Below are positions 14,034 to 26,400 of a stretch of DNA of 64,000 nt, piece by piece. Origin of the DNA: Siniperca chuatsi (lineage: Eukaryota; Chordata; Actinopteri; Centrarchiformes; Sinipercidae); contig NC_058053.1 in NCBI RefSeq assembly GCF_020085105.1, positions 14,966,888-15,030,887 of the forward strand, written 5' to 3'. The translations under genes were made by a program, and so were the position numbers. The notes below the pieces were generated by a model. The model saw nothing but the letters and a program-made list of their open reading frames with translations, was not told where the DNA came from and searched no databases. How positions within the stretch are numbered: position 1 is the stretch's first letter; each line of letters begins with the position of its first letter.

Positions 14034-14610
14034 TTGTCCCATCGCAGGAGTTATTAAGTTTGTCTCTCGGACACACTTGGTTTCACCAGGGTGCTCGTCC
14101 CTCATTCATAATAGATGCTAATCTGTTCAGGGCTGACTGATGACAGAGCTTCCTGCCCTTCATAGAATTGCTCCTCAGCTTTATCAAAGGACCCAAACTG
14201 CCTGCTAATTAGACTCATTTCCTCCAGCATGAATTATTTATTTCCATTGTAACTGATCAGAGGCGATTGTGACGCATCATGCTGCCACCAGTTTTCACAC
14301 AGATGCGCATGCCACCACAAGTTCTCAAACTCTCAGCTCAGTATATGGGGCTTAAAGGGAGAAGGGACTGGTTTAGCTGCTTGCTCACTAAATGAAGGAT
14401 TTTCATAGTAGTTGAGATGACACAGTACCAAGGGAAGCCTTATATATGAGGATTGGTTTCAAGATACACATTAGTATTTCAAAGAAGTATACTTCATTAT
14501 GAAAACAATCTTAATACAATCTTCATACAAGACTTATTTAAGAGTTGATCCTTGTGTTTGGCTTTTACACTTAAAGGATACGTTCACATTTTAAAACAAT
14601 ACATACATTA

Positions 14611-15179
14611 CATGCCCAAAGTGGTGGAAAGTAACTAAGAACTAAGAACATTTACTCAAGTATACTCAAGTATACTTAAGTACTTTACTCTATTCCCATT
14701 TTCTGTCACTTTATGCCAGAGGCAATTATTGTACTTTTTACTCCACTACATTTATCTGATAAATTTAGTTACTCGTTACTTCAGATTAATAATACAAAAT
14801 ATAATCAACAAAAAAATGATGATGTGTTATTATAGGTTAAGATAAGACTTTATTGATCTCAGGGGGAAATTTACAAGCTACCCAGCAGTATATAAAGTAA
14901 TTAAAATGAGCTCCACCATTACCAGCTGCAACATTACATTTGTATCACTTAATGCATCAATAATTAATGTCCAATAATATAATATACACTATTCTGTAAT
15001 GGGCTATTCGGCATAATGAATATTTTAAGCATATATTGATGCTAATACATTTGTACTTTTACTCAGGTAAAATTTGAATGCAGGACTTTTACTTGTAACA
15101 AAGTATTGCTACACTGTGGTATTACTACTTTTACTTAAGTATATGATCTGAGTAATTCTTCCACCACCAAACATGCCCA
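14611..15179. mobile_element. hAT-type MITE with 8-bp target-site duplication
   Basis: The element begins '(a)agtggtggaaagtaact' at about 14,619 and ends 'attcttccaccacca' near 15,169, so its ends are inverted. CATGCCCA flanks it at 14,611-14,618 and 15,172-15,179, an exact 8-bp direct repeat as expected of hAT insertions. The interior ('tactcaagtatacttaagtac', 'ctccactacatttatctgat') is the familiar percomorph family. A LINE-tail-like segment in reverse ('aagataagactttattgatc') is at 14,837-14,870. There is no transposase. Relatives occur at 17,176-17,245 and 56,822-57,445. Confidence 0.85.
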
Positions 15180-18100
15180 TACGAACATTAAAACAATACT
15201 TGGTCATGGTAATCATTGCTCCTGGCTGTGAAGAGATCACTTCCTAATGGGGGACAAAATCCACACTCCTCTTTCTGTGCAAGAATTCACCCCAAAGTTT
15301 TCTTTTTTGGTGAAAATTCACTCTTTCTGTTACTGTGCCTTCCTGCAGCTCCGCAAAGAAACACTGTCATGGGGAAACTGAGAGTGAATTTTGCACTAAA
15401 ATGCCCAAAACTTGCTTGGGCTTACTTAAGATACCCACTTGATTTGATTGATCATAAGCTGATCTTTATAATGCATTTTTACACAGAACGAGGACTCAGT
15501 AACTTAGATTGTAAAGAGGAAGAACAATTACAGCAACCAATAACACTTCTAATCTACATATGCGAGTATTGTATCAAAATAGTATTTAAAAATGTAAACC
15601 AATCCTTTAAATGAGAGACACTACACAAAGTCACAAATGCAGACTTCCTATAGCTACTGTATGATGTTGCAGAGTGAAGGTTTATGGATAAATTCCATAA
15701 GTTCTGTTCTCCTCATCAAAACATTCACTCCCTAATTACATCTACTTAAGCAATTTTGTCGAGGGAAAAAAAAAAAATGTTGTGCTTAATTGCATTACTA
15801 TCTGGAAGGCAGAAATATGCAGAGCGAAAAAACGTATAGCAACGTGAGGGAACTGCTAATTAGTCAGATATTTGGTTTGCATTACCAAATAGCATATTAC
15901 ACCCGGCACTGATAGGAGGTTGAAGAGAGTGAGGCTTCTGTTTTTGAAACTGTAATCAAACAAAATACAGATGTACAGACAAACACTAGAGGGAAAGTTT
16001 GGAATAATTGTTCATCTGCTCTCTCTGTTCACACTGATGCTTCTTCTTCTGTGAGTAAAGACATTTCCGTTTCTGTGATTTCATATCTATAGGTGCCAGG
16101 TATCAGATAAAGTGTGTATCTCGAACCACAATACCTACTGATAAGGTTAATAAAAACAGTTCAAGTATTATAATAGCATGAAATGTGCAACAGCTGAAAT
16201 ATTCATGATGGAGTATTGTGCTGCATTTCAAAAGCTTATATTTACAAATCAGCCCAATACAATGTGCTCCATAGGCCTGCCATTTCCTCTCAGAGGGGTT
16301 CCATAAACAATAAGGCTCAGTTTCATCTCACAATTTGAAAGTTTATTCAGACTTTGAAGCAGTCTTTAAAAAAGATGCCCTTCTCGCCACAATAACACTT
16401 AAAATGCTCTTTTGGTTGCCATTTTCACACGAACAATAGGAAATTATGTCGAGGCAATGAAAAAAAAATCTTTTATAATGAATACCACATTTAGTGATTG
16501 CAAATAATTGCGTTAAGTGGCTTATTTGCCTTAGGTCGGGGAGGGTGACTCCTGTATAACTAATATAAGGATCTGAACCCTCACCCTCACTGATGAGGGC
16601 TATTCACAGCTCGGCTGCCCTATGCCCCCTCCCAGCTCCTTATGCTCCAACGTGATGAGGAGTGTGTTGTTAAAATTTCAAAGCAATGATTTTACACAAT
16701 GATATTCATCCCACTGTTATATAGCAGGAAGTAACGGACCAGTGCTGCTTCTGTCTTCAGCCTAGGGGAGCACAGTGGGAGCTAAGAGACACACCAGAAC
16801 TATAGCAAATTATGCACAAAATACCAAACCTGCATATTCTCAGTGCTAAAACTACATTACAGGGTAGAAAAAGCTAAAATGGCATCTATTGAATCTCAAA
16901 TCTAAAAAGCACTTCCTCCAATCACTGTCTTTTTGAATCCCTCTTGTATAGAAATTTGTTATTAAATGCAAATTACCACTGTTTTGTGCTTTATTTTGCC
17001 TTACACAATGTTTAGTCTTACATTACCAATATTTATGCCTTAATTAGACATGTAACAAAAGTATTTCAGATTTTTTTTCTCAGTGAGTGAATTCAACTGA
17101 GGGGGCACAGTGAGCCATTTGGACGGTTCTGGACTCCTAAAGTTCATCCATAACACCGGCGCTAGGGAAAGATTTGAGGCACTTGTAATTTACTTGAGTA
17201 TTTTTCATTTTATGCTACTTTATACTTCAACTTCACTCCATTCCTAATTCCAACAGCTGTAAAGAGAAGTGGATGCAACTGTTTTCCATGTTGATGTACC
17301 TCACACTGAGCTGTGTGCATCTATTTGCGAGTGAAATGAAAACTTTGTAACATAAACTTCATTACTACATGAGGTAGTAAAAAAAAAACAAGGTTTTCCA
17401 CGTGTAGTCAACATCTGTTTATCTCATCTGAGCACTTTAGCGTGGTCTTGAAGCAATCTTTGGAAATAAATTGTGCTGTCTATTATTCATGGACACATGC
17501 TATGCAACATGAAGCCTACTATAAACACAGTTTCAAAACAAAAATACTTGATCTGTTTTGTTTCGGCGCTGACCCTTCCCATTTGGCTGCGCTCGGTTAC
17601 AGTTTACCTTTCAGAAAAAAAGCCTTCGTGGATTATTAGCAGTATTCTGGCTGATGGTGGAAAACAAAAATATAGAAATGATTGCACACATTGTCCTCCA
17701 TTTGAAAAGAGATACCCAGGGAAATCATCAAGAGAACAAAAAAACAAAAAAATTCAGGATGCTGCAATAATTACTTTAGGGTATCCAGTGCTCTCTCATG
17801 GAATATATCAGTGGCCACCATGTCTGGGGTTTGACCCACAGTTGCTGCAGAAATCTCAAACAAACAAGGGACAAGAAATGAACCTCCCATTATGGACGGA
17901 TAAAACAGTCCCTGGATAAAAAAAAAAAAAAACCTGCACAAATTGACCACCTGGACAATGACCACACAGACTGTCAACAAGACTCAGTCAACTGTATCCT
18001 GTTCAAGAAAATAAAAAGTATTAAGTGCTGTCCATAGTTTACATAAAAAGTCATCAGATGTTTGAAAGTATTAATGTTACAGCAGTTAGGGGCAGAATTG

Positions 18101-21100
18101 CAGATTCTGCATATGACAGCATGCGGAAATGCCAATATCTTGGAATAATGAATCAAAAATGCACAGAAGTGTAAGTTTGGCTTCATTTTCACAGAGACAG
18201 AAAATCTGACACGGTCCCTAACTCTGCAGACAAAGGAGGATAAGGATGTTAACCAAATTACTGCAGTAATGTTATAGTATATTCTGGTGAAACCAATTTG
18301 AATATTTAAAATGTACAAGTTAGGAATTTAACATATCCCTCAGATTTTCATTTAACTTTGTGAATAAACAGATTTTTTATTTTATTGTGTGTGGGTTTTA
18401 GGTGTTGTAAAGGTTTTAGTATTTTGATGTCCAATACGGTATATTATCGCCAGCTATAAGAACAACGTTCTGTAGTCTTTTTTGATCAATACAGTAATTA
18501 CAAATAATTAAAAAGGTGTTTTAGGGTGATTCGCCAACACCACCAGCTCTATTTGGTATTAGACTAACATGCCAGGGGTGGCTGCTAAGAACTTGAAAAT
18601 CTACTAGATTGGATGGATTTTCTTAATTAGCTTTAGTGCAAGTGAAAACAAACAATATTCTTTTAATTTTAACAATGTTTCCATTAAAATCTTTTGATCA
18701 TGTATGCATAAATGAAAGAAAATTGAAGGACTCTTTAAAATCCAGTGTGTTAAATCAGATTGTTTAATGTTGGCTAGCTAGTCATAACCTATTATTTTGT
18801 CATGACGGAGCTACTTTAGTCCTAATACTACCCTATTAACTCTGATAGAAAGTGGACTTCAAATACACCTTGTGCATTTCAGCTTGAAGTTACAGCACAT
18901 TTACTCAAAATACAGCTTGTTTCAAATTTCACAAATGATAAATATGCCTTCCAATAATTTCCCCAAAAGCGTGATTAGATTGTGCTTCTTTAGATTCTTC
19001 TTTAGATTTTAGATTTTATTTAAATTAAATATCACTGATTCTTTGTGAACCATTTCACAACTCTTTAATGGAAATATTTGTGAAGGAGGAATGCTTTTAT
19101 CTGTAATTCATTTATACAAATCTAACATGTTCAGAGCAGAAAGTGTGATTTCTGGAAGGAGGAAAAGTTTTGCAGTCCATATACAGTGTAGGCACCGTAG
19201 GAGCCAGCACTTAACCTATTAGGACTAGTGCCTGAGCAGCACACAATTAAATGTCTCCATGCAAAATGAGCACTTAGGTCATGTTTAATGGGCAGAGAGC
19301 TAATAAAGGTTGGGCTGAGCGGAAGGAGAGGTGACTCACCCTACAGTAGCAGCCCAAAGGTGTCACAAAGACAAGAGCAGGGAGGGCTGCTGGTTGCCGT
19401 GCGGTCTCTGTCTGGCACCCTATCATCTGTCTGCACAGAGACACATCTCATCAGCAGCTGCAAGCCTGCAAGTGCACACAAACTCAAACATGAATCTCTT
19501 CTCAGTGTGCAGGAATTGCATCAGGAAGTTGAGAAACAGCTCATATCCACATATGTACAAGACAGATATAAACATAAATATAAATATATTCCCGATACAT
19601 GCACTCAAATGGTAACTTCCTTTTTTGTTTCAGCTGCTCTGATGTTATGAATGTGATATTTGCTTTAGCTGATGCTGTACACTCGTGGATCTGTAGCTAC
19701 ATGGTTCATATTTTCCCAGTAACAGTGTAGACAAAGAGACAACATGACACATAACATAAACCTTTGAGTCGATACTTTGTTTTTAATGGAGAAAGATGAA
19801 AATATCAATACCAGCTCATTTACAAATGTGTTTTGTTGCCCAGTTACTTATAGTTAATTGATTTTAACAACCACATGGGAGACGTAGCAAGAAATCAATT
19901 GGAGGGCCAAGTTAAGTGACTGCATGACAGCTCATATTGTGGCCAATTCAACATAGACTAAACTGAAAAGACAATAATCCAAAAAGGACAGGCAGCAGTG
20001 AATATTACAGCTGAGTTTGACACCCCACCTCCCCCCAAACAGCAATACCAAGCTGTCTGGCAAGAAAACATGAGATGAAGTGGAATAAATTCTCCTGGTA
20101 AATGTTATTACAAACAATATGCCTTCATGAAAAAGAAAGAGGGAAGAGCAATCTGTGCAGACTGACCATTCTGCGAACCGTTTATCAGCTTGAAATGCTA
20201 TTTCATGCATTAATACTCCACAAACTGCATTCCCCTCAACACTTTCAGTACAAAAGCCCTCCGATTTATGATTACCAGTCAACTAAGCAATAGCCTGTGG
20301 CCCCCGCTGACACACCACTTCCTTTTACTTCCCTCACCGTGAGCTCGTCTCAGGGCCCCTGCAGGTTCAGAGACAAGGCTGTCAGGGTAATGTGATCAAG
20401 GTGGATGCAGGCTGAGAGACGCTAAATCGCGGCTGGGGGATGACATTCTTTGATTTTTAACCATTACAGAGTTTTCATAGAGCTGCAGTCAATTTATTTT
20501 ATTTATTCTAATGAAGAGCATTAGGAGTGCCATACTGTGCTGCACTGCACATTGATCGCCTCGTTAATCACACTTTGCAGACACTCGCAAATCAAGTTCT
20601 AACAGCAAGCACTGAATCAAGTGCAATGAAGCATAAGCTCCTTCACAATTTATGATCTTTCAAATTGCATCTTTTCAACCATTAAATTGCAAGATACCAT
20701 AAATTTTTATCCTCTCTTCTTCAGTCCTGGTATTGATTCTGTCGTGTGAAAAATAGAAGAGTAGTAAATTCAGGCAGTTAGACAAAATTTAAGGCTTGTC
20801 TTCAGAAAGGAAACTGAATGGCACAAGGAAGGCTGTTAATTTACCATCGAGAACAAATATCAGGAGTGATAAAAATTTAAAAGTCCAACAGGGGCTTCAA
20901 AGACGTGGTTCAGATGGGTTTCAGTCCTCTGCAACCTTGAGCTCTTTTACTTCACTACCTCTGAAATGCCAGTGTGCCTTCAGGGTCTTTTACCTACCAT
21001 TTTTTAAGATTAGGTACCTGATGTACTGCAGAATAAGAATTAAGTCCTCACCATATATGAAAATGACTATATCCTCTTTTCATGTGGCAGACAGTCACAG

Positions 21101-22391
21101 ATTCTGAAGCTTTTAAAGAAGAAGTGAGGACAAACGGCAAGAAGTGGTGAGGACATGAGTATCAGCAATGCCTATATTACACTATATCTACGTATACATG
21201 TATACAATGCCAATATTTCACTTTCTTTTCTCACCATGAGCAAAAGCAGTCTGGTCTGAACATAAAAAAAATCCCCACAAACTCTGAAATTCAACACCTA
21301 GAGTGGTCATTACATTTAACCTGTGAAAATCTAAAATGCTTCTTACCTGCCCCATACTGTTCCCAGAAAATGGCATAATTGTTCTTAGATTGCATCTCAC
21401 TCACACCAAGCTGTAAGGAACACTTGTCAAACAATACAGTCAAATTAGTTCTCTGTGATTGAGCATGTTGAGGATCTATCCAGTACATTATATATCTAGG
21501 AAAAGAAACAGAAGTGCCATGAAAGAGTCTCAATTACTGTGATAAAGTAAAGGAGAGGCAAGAAAACCAGTCAACAGCTTCCAAAAGTGAAGGGTTAACC
21601 TCTTCACGTCTGCACGGGGACCAACTCTTAAGTTATGATTGGAAAGAGCCTGCTGTTACATGTGGCATGAAAATAACAATGCCTGCCATATGAGACCATG
21701 TCTCGGAAATTAGACACATCTGTAGGTCTTGTGTCTTATGTGTATTTTTTTAAATCTGAGCCATGTTAAAGGAGAAAAGCAGTTTGATGATTCAGGTACA
21801 TGAATATCTTAATGCAAAGTGATGAAAAACAGCAAAAGGTTGATCCCTGCAAGTTCTAAAAAGCTAAGCGAATTCAAATGGTTTAGCAGACGCAAATGAC
21901 ATTTCCAAATGTCTAAATTAATTTTTTACTCCTTAGAACTGTGGGGAAAAAAGCCTTCACTAACCTCTGCACAGAGGGCAGCCTTAATCATACAGCGCTG
22001 TGCCAGACAACTGCTCTGAAAAGGTGAACAGTAAAACTGCAGCGGCATGGCCGACAGGCGTGGAAGATAATGCTGCTCCAGTCATTTTCATGGGAGGTGC
22101 TGCCCAACTCAGACAGCACACAATATGACTCCACATCCTGAGAAGTAACGCTGGTCAGGCAGCTAAAGTGTTTTTGACACAGACCCTCCCCAAGGGAAGG
22201 CAAATCAGCAGAGGAAGTAGCACGTAAGGAAAACAAACCATAATAAAAGGCATAAAAGCTCACAAACATTGGATTGATCAGACAATTACAACCCATCTGG
22301 CTTGTTAAACTCAATCTGCTATCTCACACAGGCTGGCAGTCTGGCTTTTTGCAGTTGGTGGTGCAGTTGATCTGTTCCCAGACCTGGTGAT
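15180..22391. other. Gene-free intergenic DNA
   Basis: No exon-like sequence recognised. It contains one fragment of the hAT-type MITE at 17,176-17,245. The 132-aa frame at 15,216-15,614 and the 148-aa frame at 17,473-17,919 show no domain or biased codon use that would support a gene. Confidence 0.5.
17176..17245 (+). mobile_element. Fragment of the hAT-type MITE family
   Basis: About 70 bases ('cttgagtatttttcatttta', 'tgctactttatacttc') match the inner part of the MITE copy at 57,300-57,390 in reverse orientation. Termini are missing. Confidence 0.6.
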
Positions 22392-23416
22392 AATCTATGT
22401 TTTTCTCATTATCAACAAATCCCATGAAAAGACCAAAATAAACAATGAGGTGATATTACTATAGAAGAAAGGGCAACGAAGAATGTATTTTCTATGGAGG
22501 TTAAATGTTTTTAATGTTGACAGAGAGCTGATGTTGTTATTTTACAGATCCATCATAGAATCAGTCCTGGTTGTCTCACTGATTTGTTGGTATGGGAATC
22601 TAAAAATGAGAAACAGGAATCAGCTGGGCAACATTGTCAAAGTAGAGAGTCAAATTGTTGATGAGCTGCAGATATTTTCAGCCAGTGAATCACACAGACA
22701 GCTAAATCCATCGCAACAACTCCTCGAATGCTCCTCCTTTTAAGGAATTTGACCTCCTCCCCTCTGAGTTCCCAAAAATGAAGTGCAACCTGTTCAAGTT
22801 TTCAAACATCCCACATGCAGTAAGTGCTTTAAGTTCAAATATAGTACAGTACCATAAACTGAGTGTTCCCTGCACAAGTTGGTACTTTATTTTATCCCTG
22901 TTGTTATTGCTGCAGTTTTTCTTTGCTTTTATCAAATTATGCTTGTTTTTGAAAAGAGTACTTGTACTTAATGTCTTCAATTGTCTTGTTGTGCTTTTAT
23001 TGTGTTTATGTTTTCATGCTATAAAGAATTTCCGCTTGTGGGACAATATAGGTCTGAATTGAACTGAATTGAAGAACTAACTATTGTTTGTGTAGCTAAA
23101 GTCTGATATACATAGCTTATTCCTCTGAACCATAGACCTCCATTTATGTCCAAAAACTATTAAAAATACATCAGTGAGCCACGCTGTTACACTGGGTGAC
23201 ATATTTTTACATACACTGTCCTGAAAAATTAAACTATATATTTTTGAGTCAAAAATATTTATTTTAAATATTTACGTCATCAATAGGGCTACAAATGGGC
23301 TTGGGCTGAGCGAAAAGGCATTCTGGAGAAGTCGGAAAGTATTGCTACTTGGATTAACCAATTGTTGGTTTTGGTCTTTTCATGGGATTTGTGGACAATA
23401 ACAAAAATATAGAATA
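22392..23416 (-). mobile_element. Inverted-repeat element interrupted by a LINE fragment
   Basis: Terminal arms at 22,392-22,440 ('atcaacaaatcccatgaaaa') and 23,361-23,416 ('tcttttcatgggatttgtgg') are inverted copies of each other. The segment 23,083-23,200, read on the minus strand, aligns base by base with 63,398-63,515 on the plus strand, so this is a reversed copy of the element at 63,051-63,590. An L2-like LINE tail sits between the two parts, so the LINE apparently inserted into the older element. Confidence 0.75.
22450..23073 (+). mobile_element. 5'-truncated L2/Rex1-like LINE fragment
   Basis: The plus-strand frame from about 22,456 reads KKGQRRMYFL, then FYRSIIES and LICWYGNL. These match the end of the reverse-transcriptase ORF of fish L2/Rex1-like LINEs. 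After the stop near 22,741 another frame gives EFDLLPS and SNIPHAVSAL, the family's normal C-terminal block, so the ORF is frameshifted and dead. The 3' end 'gaatttccgcttgtgggaca' followed by 'gaattgaactgaattgaa' is a typical LINE tail. The left border is approximate. Confidence 0.8.
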
Positions 23417-26400
23417 TCTGCGGCCTCATTGTTTAAGCTGCAAGTATCCAGGGTGAAAGTTCAACTTCAAACAGGAGGGCACGGCATACTGAAGATTTGA
23501 TGATGTATGACTAAGGGATCTTCTGATGCTCTGTGCTGATCTGTAGTCACAGCTGAACTCTACACAATATACCACACTGCATGTTCCTCTTGTGATGACT
23601 CAAACAGATAACTGGACCAAAACACAGTCTGACTCTATAGGCAAGCACATATCAACGAGCACACAATAGTGCACTCAAAAAGACACTTTCACCAGCCCAA
23701 CAAAGGGAGATGCTTCGGGGTATGACAACTTCTTGTGAACGACAAAATGCCGCCTGACAAGCTTTCAAGGGATGGTTGAGCTCTGGCAGATTACACAGAT
23801 CTTTATCTTTTCATAAAACTGAGTGCAGCATTTAAGTGCCAATGACTGAGAATACAATCTGAATTGTAAAGTGTGTCACAGCCATTACATGGAGATGTAA
23901 GGCCAGTAATGGTGAGAGTAATTGTGTGATGACAGTTTCACTGCACAGTAACATTCTCCAGGGAATTGTCATCATCCCTGACAGGTAATACGGGTCCACT
24001 GGGAATTGGGTATGTCTTACAGTTGGAGTTTCTTCTTCATAAACACGTACCAACCCCCCCAACCCATCCTTACTTACAGCTTTGTCAAACCCCAGAACTC
24101 ACAGTGGCTTTTCAATATAGCTGTGGGTCTGAGTGAGGTAATTAGATGTTAATGTGAAATAATGGAATCATGGCGGGTTGTTACATAGGGAGAAATGCAG
24201 ACCTTGGCGTGATCTCGGAGTGAAAAGCACAATTGCTTAGAAATCAAAACATGTTGTCAGCGGCTCACCTAAGCAGCAGAAAATGCCCTGACTTTGGAAT
24301 ACATTACAATGGTAATTGCTCTGACAAAATTACCTTGTCTAAGATGAGCTCGAACAGACATCTGAGACATGCATGTCGATTGGCTCAATTTCATGATCAT
24401 TGGGAAGCTGAAATCAAGGCCTTTATGTGAGAGAAAATCAACAGGGAAATTGACATAAACATCTCATCGGAGACATTACACTGAATGGCAGAAGGAGCTG
24501 CTATTTTACACCGCATTGTTATGAATCTTTTTTAAAGTGAAGCTATACTTTAAAAGAACCATTCTTCAGGTGGAAAGTGTAAGCATTTGACACTTGAAGA
24601 CGTCAGTATACGGTAAGTGAAAATGGAAATGCCTAGCATAAATTATTAATTTGATATTCTCGATTAGAAATCAGAGCATGTTGCTCCCTCTAGTGGTTAA
24701 TTCACCTGTAATGTTGACTTTGTACAGCTGGATGTCAGATGTAAGAGTTACTGTTCCCGTTCAAACAAGCCTCTCTTTTCACTGCTACATTAGTTACCAA
24801 AGCTGTGCTTTTGCATCTTTAAGAGTAACAATGGAGGTTGAACAACAGCCAAGATTGAGTGAAATGACTTAATAAACATAAACATAGCATCATACACCTC
24901 CACAATCAGCTCCACCTTTGATTGTTAGTTGTGGCTCTTTCTGTCTGGGCTTTTCCTCACGCGTATCAGGACAGGGAGAGTTAAAATGCCTCTCGTGTCT
25001 GTGATCTGATGAGGATCACCTTCATCCATTTGAAAGGTGATTTCCGAGCAAAATTGTTTTTCCGAACACATGCTGCTTGAGCCGAGAGCACATTTTTCCA
25101 GCATGTTAACAAACATGTAATTTCCATAAACACGTCCAGTAATTGACAGCTTGATTTGGGCTCTGCCAGGAAGCTGACAGACAGTTCTTGGCTGCTTTAA
25201 TGCAGACAGCACAGGCTTAAGGCCTCACCAGGCTGTAATGAGCTTCTCAGGGCTTTGTCTGGATTAGACCACCAAACACAGACAAAATCTCACCCAAATC
25301 CCATCCAGCATTCTTTATCTTGTTAGATTATATCGCATACTGTAATTCAGAATTACATTTAAATTAAAAAAGAATCAAATATCAGCAGTGACAAATTTTA
25401 TATTTATATCTAAATTAACTGTGATAACAGGAAATGATGAGTCATGCCTTACTGAAGGTGTCTGCAGATATCAGAGAGTAAGATTTAATACTTTTAAAAC
25501 TTTTTTTAAGATTAAACGTAAAGATTTAAACACTTATTTTTCAGGTAAATCATGCAAGGATGTTTCATCTGATTTTTCTCTGCAGGAACAATAAGAGAGT
25601 TGATCTAAAACAACAACAGAGATGCATAGCAGGTAAGTTATAAAAGATGTGTATGTTAGAGTCCATGTCCAGGTAAATATTAGCTTAATGGACTTTATAA
25701 ACTATAAAAACTTCTGATTTAATGTGAAAATATCAAACATTTTGGACAAAAAAATGTTTATGACCTCATAAATTCAAATCTAAGACAATTTAAGGATTTT
25801 TAATGTCTGCTATTTGTATTTCTGAATTTAGCACATTTTGAGACTTAAGCAACATGCAGCATAATGCATGCAATTTAATATAAAGAACGCATTAATTACA
25901 TTCTAATTCACATGGTACATTTCCCTTTTTTGCTAATGCTAACACCATGTCACACTACTCAAACAACTTATGGTCACACCATGAAATGTTCCAATATGGA
26001 AGTTAATATTTAAAAAATGTTCACAAATGAATTATATTATACAAATAAACTACGGTTTATTGCAGTATCTATAGGCAAAGGTTTGCTGCTTGAACATCAG
26101 CAGCACATCCAGGTCTATTTGACTTATAAAAAGCTGTGGTTCAAGAGCAGCAGAGAGATGATGGCGAGCACAAGAGGAAAAATAGAGTCTGATAAATCTG
26201 TATTGAACAGGGTGTGAAGGATGTTAATACATATTAATGGTGACAGGAATATTTGCAAGTGAATACACTGGCAAAGGGGATTAAACATAACTCTCCATAG
26301 AAGGGGAGGTATCATCACTCCCATTCTGGCGTGGGACTCGGTCGTATCAGATTCATCCCCATGCACATTGCCAGCAAACACTAAGCCCTTATCTCTCCAC

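Larger units (their letters stand above)
3851..14610. other. Gene-free intergenic DNA
   Basis: About 10.8 kb with only short frames lacking recognisable domains. Singular items are listed separately: a hairpin near 5.55 kb and G-rich tracts near 7.05 and 14.02 kb. Mixed-composition patches rich in TAAT cores (for example 9,120-9,300 and 13,020-13,130) look more like conserved regulatory DNA than repeats, but this cannot be shown from one sequence. Confidence 0.5.
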
